Of a DNA stretch of 54,988 bases, positions 49,276 to 54,988 are shown one piece after another. Within the stretch, counting starts at the first letter, position 1, and every line of letters starts with the position of its first letter. Made by a program: the position numbers and the translations under genes. Origin of the DNA: Bacteroidales bacterium (GTDB lineage Bacteria > Bacteroidota > Bacteroidia > Bacteroidales > UBA932); the NCBI GenBank assembly GCA_017620335.1, contig JAFZQO010000039.1, forward strand, positions 1 to 54,988, written 5' to 3'. The notes under the pieces are model-generated. The model made no database searches. It worked only from the letters and a program-made list of their open reading frames with translations, and had not been told where the DNA came from.

Positions 49276-50142
49276 TCACAGTACGTAAAGGGGTGATGCG
49301 GTCCGGCGGGGCAGGGCGCGAAGGTTGAAACTGTGGTCCTCCCTGGTGAAGACCGCCGACTTTACGTAGGCCCGCCGGTATCCCATGTCCTCCAGGACGC
49401 CGGCGGTGGCGCCCAGCGCAAGGTCGGGGGTGTTGTTGTTCTCGCTGAGATGGCAGAGGAAGACGTTGCGAAGGCCGTCGTGCATGAAGGCCTTGACGGA
49501 CTCGGCGCACTGGTCGTTGCGCAGATGGCCGCTGCCTCCGAGTATCCTCATCTTGAGGTCGTAGGGGTAGGGGCCGTTGATGAGCATGTCGCGGTCGTAG
49601 TTGGACTCGATGACCACGGTGTCGGCGTTCCGGGCATATGCGAGAGCTTCGTCGGTCATTTCGCCTATGTCGGTCATTATCACGAACTTGTATCCTCCGA
49701 TCCACAGGGCGTAGCCCACGGTCTGGGTGGCGTCGTGCGGGACGACGAAGTACTTGGCGAATATCCTGTCTGGAACGATGACGTTCCAGTCCCCTTCATT
49801 CAGGAAACGACTGCATCCCCCTATCCACGCCGAGGTGAAGGTGTGGTGCGCGAGGGCGCCATGAAGGACCGGTGTGGCGAATACGGGCTTGCAGAGATGC
49901 TTGCAGTACGAGCCGAGATGGCGGATATGGTCCAGATGGTCGTGGGTGACGAGGATGGCCGAAAAGGAGTCGTACGAATAGCCCTTGGCGAGGAGTTCCT
50001 TCTTGAGGCGGCGCAGGCTCACCCCCGCGTCGATGACGACTCCGGCGGTGTGGGCGCCATCCTCTTCGAGGGAGAGGAAATAGCAGTTGCCGCAACTGCC
50101 GCTGGAAAGGCTGAAGAACTTGACCGTACTACTGCTGCTCAT
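49276..50142 (-). CDS. YycJ/WalJ-like metallo-beta-lactamase-fold hydrolase
   Basis: The 288-residue cytoplasmic metallohydrolase carries the two-metal motif THDHLDHIRHL (about 66-76), then VVPHDATQTVGY, an IMTDIGEMTDEA block, and LCHLSENNNTPD in place of the last His motif. The set resembles WalJ/YycJ, linked in other bacteria to cell-wall and DNA replication coordination, possibly as a 5'-exonuclease. Its start overlaps the TPR gene's stop by 14 bases, and the ABC exporter follows. Confidence 0.88.
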   Translation of the reverse strand: MSSSSTVKFFSLSSGSCGNCYFLSLEEDGAHTAGVVIDAGVSLRRLKKELLAKGYSYDSFSAILVTHDHLDHIRHLGSYCKHLCKPVFATPVLHGALAHHTFTSAWIGGCSRFLNEGDWNVIVPDRIFAKYFVVPHDATQTVGYALWIGGYKFVIMTDIGEMTDEALAYARNADTVVIESNYDRDMLINGPYPYDLKMRILGGSGHLRNDQCAESVKAFMHDGLRNVFLCHLSENNNTPDLALGATAGVLEDMGYRRAYVKSAVFTREDHSFNLRALPRRTASPLYVL

Positions 50143-52168
50143 CTTCGCAATACTTGGATATCACGCCGTATGAGTCGGCCACTCCTAGCTCTCCCGCGCG
50201 CGAGAGGTCGATGCATCCCTTCTCCTTATCCTTGAGGTAGATGAGTACCAGGCCCCTGTTGTAGTATGCGTCGCCCATGTAGGGGTGCAGGGAAATGGCC
50301 CTGTCGTAGCTCTCGATGGCCTCCACGAGCCTGGAGGACAGGCAGTAGAGGTTGCCGAGGTCGAAATGGAAGTAGGGGATCTCCGGTATGATGGCGGCGG
50401 CGGCTTCGAGGTCGGCTATCGCTTCGGAGTAGTCGTATGTGTGCGTGACCTGGTCGCTGACCCGGGCGCGCGTGGTGCCTTGGTCGTCCATCGTGAGCGT
50501 CTGGACGTTGCTCTGCATGGACGCTATGAACTCGATCATGTCTGCGCGGAGCACGCCCCGGTTCATGAGGTAGAAGGCGCTGTAAAGCTCCGAGTACCTG
50601 TCCTGCGCCGCATCGTCCTCCGACTCGTCAACGGCTTTGTCGAAACTGCTCAGGGCGGCGTTGTACTGCTTGTTCTGTAGGTCGTACAGGCCTCGTATGA
50701 AGTCTATCCTGGACTGCGTTATCCGTACGCTTCCGGCGCCGGAGCTGCTGTCGCCGTAGAGGGCGTTCTCAAGCCTGCCCCGGAACGGCGGGGCGCCGGC
50801 GCCGTCCTCGTTGGAGACCCGCATCGGCACGGGCGATTCATCGATGAACCTGTCCAGGAGGGCGTTCTCGAAACGGTTGCGCAGTGCATATGTGACATTG
50901 TCGCGCTCGGCCGTGAGGCTGAACTTGTAAAGGGGCTTGAGCCTTATGTCCACGTCGCGGTGCTGGAGGAGCTCGTTGTCGAAGTCTTTCTTGGCGAAAT
51001 CCGCGTCCAGGGCCAGCAGGGAGCTGTATTTCTTCGTGGTGTCAGCGAAGGAGCCGGCGTCCGTGGCGTTGGTCGCGCGGTACTCCCGGACCTTGCGCTG
51101 TGCCGTCTGGTAGTCCTCCCGGGACTTCTGCGCCATGCCCAGCATGTTCTCCACGTAGGAGCGGTTCATGTAGGCCTTGGCGAAGTCAGGATACAGTTCT
51201 ATGGCCTTGTCATAGTCCTCCAGGGCGTCCCTCCAGCGCTCCATCTCTATGAAGTACGAGGCTCGGTTGAAGTAGGCCAGGACGTTGTTGGGGTTGATGT
51301 TGATGACGTGGTCCATGTCCGCTAGCGCCTCCTCGAAATTGCCCACCTGGGCGTGGATGAGACTGCGGTTGTACAGCGTCAGGGCGTTGCCGGGTTCGTC
51401 CTTTAGCACGCGGTTGAGGTCGCGCATCGAGGCGTTGAAGTCCTTGCGCTCGTAGTGCATCAGGGCGCGGTTGAAGTACGCGAAGGTGTTGGTGGAGTCA
51501 AGTTCGATGGCGTGGTCCATGTCGGCGATGGCCTCCTCGAACTTCCCCTGCTCGGCGTAAAGCCTTCCTCGGCGGATGAAGCCTTCGGGCTCGAAGCGGT
51601 CGAGCTTGATGGCCTTGTTGTAGTCGTTGATGGCCTTGAGGGTGTCACCGAGGAAGAGGTAGGATGCACCGCGGTTGAGGTATGCGGCGGGGTCCTTCGG
51701 CTCCTTCTTGATGTAGCGGTCGAAGTCCTTGACGGCCGGTTCGAACTGTTGGGCGAGGAAGTAGGTCACTCCGCGGCTGAAGTAGATGCCGACGTTGCCG
51801 GGGCGGAGCCTGATCGCGGTGTCGAAGTCCTTGAAGGCCTCCTCGTAGCGGCCGGTGCGGCTGAGGGTGATGGCGCGGTAGTGGAAACCGTTGGTGAATA
51901 CGGGGTTGATGCGGACGGATGCGTCGAAGTCCTGCTGGGCCCCGCGTATGTCGCCGAGGTTGTATTTGGCTATTCCTCGGAAGAAGAATGTCCAGTAGTC
52001 GGTCGTGTCCAGGCGTGCGAGGATGTTGAAATTCTCGATGGCCTGGGCATACTTGCCGTCCGCCAGCGCGCTTCTGCCGCGGAAATAGAAGACGTCGCGG
52101 TCATACTGTGCGTCCGCTGCGTAAAGGCAGCAGAAAAGCAGGGACAATATGACGAGGAGACGCTTCAT
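50129..52168 (-). CDS. Exported TPR-repeat protein
   Basis: The 679-residue protein has a signal peptide (MKRLLVILSLLFCCLYAADA) and then at least ten tetratricopeptide repeats. These are recognisable from AYFNRALMHYERKDFNASM, AYLNRGASYLFLGDTLKAI and similar blocks spaced about 34 residues. A 200-residue low-repeat insert (about 395-530) precedes two final repeats. TPRs are scaffolds, so a role in envelope assembly is likely but the partner is unknown. I use the ATG at 52168, which puts the signal peptide at the N-terminus; the longer frame runs through the promoter at 52214. It opens the six-gene operon. Confidence 0.82.
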   Translation of the reverse strand: MKRLLVILSLLFCCLYAADAQYDRDVFYFRGRSALADGKYAQAIENFNILARLDTTDYWTFFFRGIAKYNLGDIRGAQQDFDASVRINPVFTNGFHYRAITLSRTGRYEEAFKDFDTAIRLRPGNVGIYFSRGVTYFLAQQFEPAVKDFDRYIKKEPKDPAAYLNRGASYLFLGDTLKAINDYNKAIKLDRFEPEGFIRRGRLYAEQGKFEEAIADMDHAIELDSTNTFAYFNRALMHYERKDFNASMRDLNRVLKDEPGNALTLYNRSLIHAQVGNFEEALADMDHVININPNNVLAYFNRASYFIEMERWRDALEDYDKAIELYPDFAKAYMNRSYVENMLGMAQKSREDYQTAQRKVREYRATNATDAGSFADTTKKYSSLLALDADFAKKDFDNELLQHRDVDIRLKPLYKFSLTAERDNVTYALRNRFENALLDRFIDESPVPMRVSNEDGAGAPPFRGRLENALYGDSSSGAGSVRITQSRIDFIRGLYDLQNKQYNAALSSFDKAVDESEDDAAQDRYSELYSAFYLMNRGVLRADMIEFIASMQSNVQTLTMDDQGTTRARVSDQVTHTYDYSEAIADLEAAAAIIPEIPYFHFDLGNLYCLSSRLVEAIESYDRAISLHPYMGDAYYNRGLVLIYLKDKEKGCIDLSRAGELGVADSYGVISKYCEDEQQ

Positions 52169-52213
52169 AAATTTTCGTATGTGGCCAAGATTTCGTAAAT
52201 TTGGCTGATTTTG

Positions 52214-52221
52214 CAAATATA
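52214..52221 (-). promoter_or_regulatory. -7 element of the TPR/envelope operon
   Basis: TATATTTG on the minus strand lies 45 bases upstream of the ATG at 52168. The expected -33 position is only T-rich. The region 52169-52248 also holds the start of the divergent M28-like gene. Confidence 0.55.
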
Positions 52222-52248
52222 ATCATTTATTGTGCCTAAAACTTGGAA

Positions 52249-53250
52249 TTGAAGCGTTTTTTCTCATATATTTTGGGGGTTTCGCTGCTTCTCCTGCCGT
52301 TCCCGAGCCTTGCGCAGAGCTCTGGCGGCAGCGGTGGCTTCGCCTCCCTTCTCCTTTCGGAGGAGTCCTTGGGAATGAGCGTCGAATTCCTTTCCGACAC
52401 CCTCTGCGCAGGCCGGGCTACTGAGACGCCCGGGGCCGTGGAGGCTTCATTCTGGCTGGCACGCAATTTCGAGCGCATGGGGCTGCAGGCACCCGGTTCC
52501 CGGAGGGGATCCCCGGGCTATGTCCGTTCCTTCATCGCTTCAGGCAAGGTCGGGCACAATGTCATCGGTTTCTGTCCCGCCCCTTCTTCCGACCGCTACG
52601 CGATAGTCGCGGCGCATTATGACAATCTGGGCATATTGTCCGAAAGGATGTATCCCGGGGCCGATTCCAACGCCTCCGGGGTCGCGGCCATGCTCGGCCT
52701 GGCGCGGATCTGCCGCAGCCTTTCCGTGCTCGGTCTCGGCATCAGGCAGAATGTCATTTTCGTGGCGCTGGACGCCAAGCAGCTTAGCATGGCCGGCTCA
52801 GCATCGCTTTACGGAATGCTTTCGGACGGGTCCCTGCTGGACCCCCGTACCGGCAGGCCGGTCCGTCTGGACCAGGTTTCGGTGATGGTCAACCTCGACA
52901 TCGTGGGCAGCACCCTGGAACCGGTCACCAAGGGCAGGGACGAGTACCTTATCATGCTCACGAATGACGATTCCCTGAAACGGGCGCTTTCCGAGGCCAA
53001 TTACAGCACCAGGCTCAATCTCGACCTCTCCTTCGACTATTACAGGAGCAAGGATTTCACGGACCTCTTCCTGAACCGCATCGGCGACCAGAAGGTCTTC
53101 GTTGACGGCGGGATACCGTCTGCCCTCTTCACATCAGGTATTACGATGAATACCAATAAAGTGGAGGACACTCCCGCGACCCTGGACCTGGCGGTCCTCC
53201 GCAAGCGTGTCCTCCTCGTTTTCGACTGGATGGAGAGGGTTTTGCGCTAG
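52249..53250 (+). CDS. M28-like exported protein with lost catalytic residues
   Basis: The 333-residue protein has a signal peptide (KRFFSYILGVSLLLLPFPSLAQ) and a M28 aminopeptidase fold. Zinc-side residues kept are His123 and Asp125 (AAHYDNLG), Asp139 (GADSNASG) and Asp217 (NLDIVG). The FDGEE block, holding the general base and a zinc ligand, reads LDAKQ (residues 174-178, Lys177-Gln178). The final His is Asn303. It is probably inactive as a peptidase and may bind peptides. No ATG precedes the signal peptide in this frame; TTG at 52249 (or 52243) must start it. It converges on pgi. Confidence 0.75.
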   Translation: MKRFFSYILGVSLLLLPFPSLAQSSGGSGGFASLLLSEESLGMSVEFLSDTLCAGRATETPGAVEASFWLARNFERMGLQAPGSRRGSPGYVRSFIASGKVGHNVIGFCPAPSSDRYAIVAAHYDNLGILSERMYPGADSNASGVAAMLGLARICRSLSVLGLGIRQNVIFVALDAKQLSMAGSASLYGMLSDGSLLDPRTGRPVRLDQVSVMVNLDIVGSTLEPVTKGRDEYLIMLTNDDSLKRALSEANYSTRLNLDLSFDYYRSKDFTDLFLNRIGDQKVFVDGGIPSALFTSGITMNTNKVEDTPATLDLAVLRKRVLLVFDWMERVLR

Positions 53251-53274
53251 GCTGTCTCGAATCTCCTTCTTCCT

Positions 53275-54621
53275 TTATTCTCCCAACCTCTTGAGGATGG
53301 CTTCGGTCTGCTCCTCGAATCCGGGTTTGCGGAGAAGCGCGAACATGTTCTTCTTGTAGGCCTCGACGCCGGGCTGGTTGAACGGGTTGATGCCGAGGGT
53401 GTAGGCGCTGACGCCGCAGGCGAACTCGAAGAAGTAGAAAATGCTTCCGAGGTTGAACTCGTCGATCTTCTCCACTGAAACCTCCATCTGGGGCACGCCG
53501 CCGTCGATATGGGCGAGCTTGGTACCGAGCTGGGCCATGGCGTTGCAGTGCTCGACATGCTGGCCGGCAAGGTAGTTGAGGCAGTCGAGGTTCTGCTCGT
53601 CGGGCTCGATGACGACGCTGCGGCTGCTGGTGCGGGCGGTGACAACGGTTTCGAACATCACGCGCGAACCCTCCTGGATGAACTGGCCCATGGAGTGGAG
53701 GTCGGCGGTGTTGGTGACCGAGGCGGGGAAGATGCCCTTGAGCTCCTTGCCCTCGGACTCGCCGTAAAGCTGCTTCCACCATTCTGCGAGATAGGTGAAC
53801 TTGGGATTGTAGGTGACGAGGATCTCTACGGACTTGCCGTAGCGGGAGTACAGGGCGTTGCGCATCGCGGCGTACTGCACGGCCTCGTTGGACTCGCTGC
53901 GGACCTTCAGGGCCTCGCGGGCCTCTGCGGCTCCGGCGAGCATCGAACGGACGTCGAATCCTGCGATTAGGATGGGAAGGAGACCCACGGGGGTGAGCAC
54001 GGAATAGCGGCCTCCGACGTTGTCGGGGACGACGTAGCTCTTGTATCCCTCCTGGGTGGCGAGGGTCTTGAGGGCGCCCCTCTTGGCGTCGGTGACGGCC
54101 ACGATGCGCTCGGCGGCTTCCTTGCGGCCGTAACGGTCCTCGATGAACTTCTTGACGATGCGGAAAGCTACGGCGGGCTCGGTGGTGGTACCGGACTTGG
54201 AGATGACGATGCAGGCGCAGTTGCGCTCGGCCATGAGGTCCATGAGCTCACCGAGATATTCTTCGGAAAGGTTGTTGCCGGCGAAGACGACCTCGGGGGC
54301 GTCGCCCTCCTTGCGGAGCTGCTTGGCGAAATTGTGCGAGAGGGCCTCGATGGCGCAGCGGGCTCCGAGGTAGGAGCCTCCGATGCCGATGACGACGGCC
54401 AGGTCCACGCCCAAGGCTTTCCAGTCGGCCTGGATGTCCTCGAACTCCCGGATCAGCGTCTCGGGAACGTCCACGGGAAGGGTCTTCCATCCGAGGAAGT
54501 CGTTGCCGGCTCCGCTGCCGCTCTCGAGCACGTCGAAAGCCTCCAGGGCCTTGTCTACAAATTCCTTGTAATCAGCTTCTTTTACAAAGGAGGCGCATCC
54601 TCCCAAATCGATCTTTACCAT
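53275..54621 (-). CDS. pgi: Glucose-6-phosphate isomerase
   Basis: This enzyme interconverts glucose-6-P and fructose-6-P. The 448-residue length is that of the short bacterial Pgi. Signatures are VVIGIGGSYLGARCAIEAL, VISKSGTTTEPAVAFR (phosphate loop), a conserved block GVSAYTLGINPFNQPGVEAYKK holding the catalytic Lys/His region, and FEFACGVSAY. The start lies 46 bases downstream of a -7 element TATCTTTG at 54667. It converges on the M28-like gene and is divergent from tRNA-Asp. Confidence 0.96.
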   Translation of the reverse strand: MVKIDLGGCASFVKEADYKEFVDKALEAFDVLESGSGAGNDFLGWKTLPVDVPETLIREFEDIQADWKALGVDLAVVIGIGGSYLGARCAIEALSHNFAKQLRKEGDAPEVVFAGNNLSEEYLGELMDLMAERNCACIVISKSGTTTEPAVAFRIVKKFIEDRYGRKEAAERIVAVTDAKRGALKTLATQEGYKSYVVPDNVGGRYSVLTPVGLLPILIAGFDVRSMLAGAAEAREALKVRSESNEAVQYAAMRNALYSRYGKSVEILVTYNPKFTYLAEWWKQLYGESEGKELKGIFPASVTNTADLHSMGQFIQEGSRVMFETVVTARTSSRSVVIEPDEQNLDCLNYLAGQHVEHCNAMAQLGTKLAHIDGGVPQMEVSVEKIDEFNLGSIFYFFEFACGVSAYTLGINPFNQPGVEAYKKNMFALLRKPGFEEQTEAILKRLGE

Positions 54622-54666
54622 AATGTTATAGAATAGTTAATTGTTGCCTTAATACCGTGCAGTCCA

Positions 54667-54674
54667 CAAAGATA
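54667..54674 (-). promoter_or_regulatory. -7 element of pgi
   Basis: TATCTTTG on the minus strand is a consensus -7 element. The -33 position is TTCA at 19 bases, a weak match. It is about 45 bases upstream of the pgi ATG. Confidence 0.6.
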
Positions 54675-54724
54675 TGCTTTTTCCAGCCGGAAATGAAGAA
54701 GAAAGGAAATAATTTAAATAAAAT

Positions 54725-54755
54725 TTGCAGGTTCCAAAAAACTCCGTATATTTGC
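54725..54755 (+). promoter_or_regulatory. Promoter of tRNA-Asp
   Basis: TTTG (54725-54728), 19 bases, TATATTTG (54748-54755) is a full-consensus promoter. AAATTTGCAGG around the -33 element is shared with the tRNA-Phe promoter. The tRNA starts 31 bases downstream. Confidence 0.88.
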
Positions 54756-54786
54756 ACTCGCTTCCTTCGGGAGCAGTTGAAATACT

Positions 54787-54860
54787 GGTGCGGTAGTTCA
54801 GCTGGTTAGAATGCCGGCCTGTCACGCCGGAGGTCGCGAGTTCGAGTCTCGTCCGCACCG
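54787..54860 (+). tRNA. tRNA-Asp (anticodon GTC)
   Basis: The 74-base cloverleaf has acceptor GGTGCGG with CCGCACC, D arm GTTC/GAAT, anticodon stem CCGGC/GCCGG with loop CTGTCAC (anticodon GTC), T stem GCGAG/CTCGT with loop TTCGAGT, and discriminator G. CCA is not encoded. It stands next to a possible integration junction. Confidence 0.95.
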
Positions 54861-54863
54861 CTT

Positions 54864-54899
54864 AAAACGCCTTTGCAGATTCCTGCGAGGCGTTTTTTG
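54864..54899 (+). terminator. Terminator of tRNA-Asp
   Basis: AAAACGCC (54864-54871) pairs with GGCGTTTT (54889-54896). An inner GCAG/CTGC pair surrounds ATTC, and T residues follow. It begins four bases after the tRNA. Confidence 0.8.
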
Positions 54900-54902
54900 T
54901 TT

Positions 54903-54988
54903 CTAGTGCCCCAAATAATGCCCCAGTTTTAAGCTATAATAAGAAATCTGCACGTGTCTAAATATGTGTGCAGACTGTCGACTCCAAC
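54903..54988 (-). CDS. C-terminal end of an ORF running out of the window, possible integrase tail
   Basis: On the minus strand a frame is open from the window edge to a TAG at 54903-54905 and ends SLKLGHYLGH. It is only 27 residues, so chance cannot be excluded. From memory, many Bacteroidota tyrosine recombinases that insert at tRNA genes end near the tRNA in this orientation. This one stops 43 bases from tRNA-Asp. No catalytic residues are within view. It should be treated as a hint of an integrated element beyond the edge. Confidence 0.35.
   Translation of the reverse strand, partial: WSRQSAHIFRHVQISYYSLKLGHYLGH
54947..54974. repeat. Perfect 7-base inverted repeat near tRNA-Asp
   Basis: TCTGCAC (54947-54953) and GTGCAGA (54968-54974) are inverted copies around a 14-base AT-rich spacer. 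There is no T-run, so it is not an obvious terminator. It could be a recombinase or regulator binding site, and it lies within the partial minus-strand frame. Confidence 0.5.

Noticed and set aside
54649-54858. 69-codon minus-strand frame across tRNA-Asp with LELATSGVTGRHSNQLNYRT
   Set aside because: It is the antisense of the tRNA and its promoter; the same translated string is a common false protein wherever such tRNAs occur.
1-54988. CRISPR array, rRNA operon or complete insertion sequence
   Set aside because: No regularly spaced direct repeats, no rRNA-like conserved blocks and no transposase frame were seen in the window.

Overview
The window is about 55 kb of GC-rich, densely coding bacterial chromosome from the phylum Bacteroidota, most likely order Bacteroidales. 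Three things in the sequence support this. The promoters have the Bacteroidota form TTTG-N19-TAnnTTTG, seen ahead of all three tRNA genes and recA. The gene content fits: serine palmitoyltransferase, DPP-IV-type S9 peptidases, fimbrillin-like lipoproteins, a C10 (streptopain) protease and type B L31. Shine-Dalgarno sites are weak or absent. Genus cannot be fixed from the sequence alone; high-GC Rikenellaceae or uncultured Bacteroidales are plausible.

Layout. 1-8.1 kb (+): 3' end of gyrB, a sphingolipid pair (serine palmitoyltransferase and a short-chain dehydrogenase), an HD-domain 7TM protein, then trigger factor-clpP-clpX. 8.1-16.0 kb (-): a five-gene peptide-use operon (SGNH hydrolase, small membrane protein, DPP-IV, a second S9 peptidase, M20 dipeptidase). 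16.0-20.9 kb (-): L31, then a surface operon of a 36-codon ORF, two fimbrillin-like lipoproteins and a C10 protease. 21.0-23.6 kb (-): a DUF1343/NamZ-like protein and a phosphoglucosamine or phosphomannomutase. 23.7-27.4 kb: tRNA-Glu(CTC), a small lipoprotein, a strongly degenerate PriA-like protein, an OmpA-type lipoprotein, tRNA-Phe(GAA). 27.4-36.3 kb (-): cupin, a half-length aldehyde dehydrogenase, trpS, recA, recX, a patatin/outer-membrane barrel protein, rlmN, rfbD and a CpsB-type phosphatase. 36.4-42.7 kb (+): rnhA, pdxA, rfbC, then the aspartate-family operon dapB-lysC-dapA-asd. 42.7-52.2 kb (-): six overlapping genes (TPR protein, metallo-beta-lactamase, ABC exporter, VanZ, amidase/golvesin protein, cysteine desulfidase-like). 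52.2-55.0 kb: an M28-like protein that has lost catalytic residues, pgi, tRNA-Asp(GTC), and the edge of a possible mobile element.

Most genes are ordinary core functions. The unusual material is a set of degenerate or shortened enzymes kept as intact reading frames (PriA-like, M28-like, half aldehyde dehydrogenase, DUF1343 without its usual motif), a dispersed short repeat that is translated in frame inside the PriA-like gene and also overlaps the stop codons of clpX and recX, and the small-ORF/fimbrillin/C10 protease operon. I saw no CRISPR array, rRNA or complete insertion sequence.
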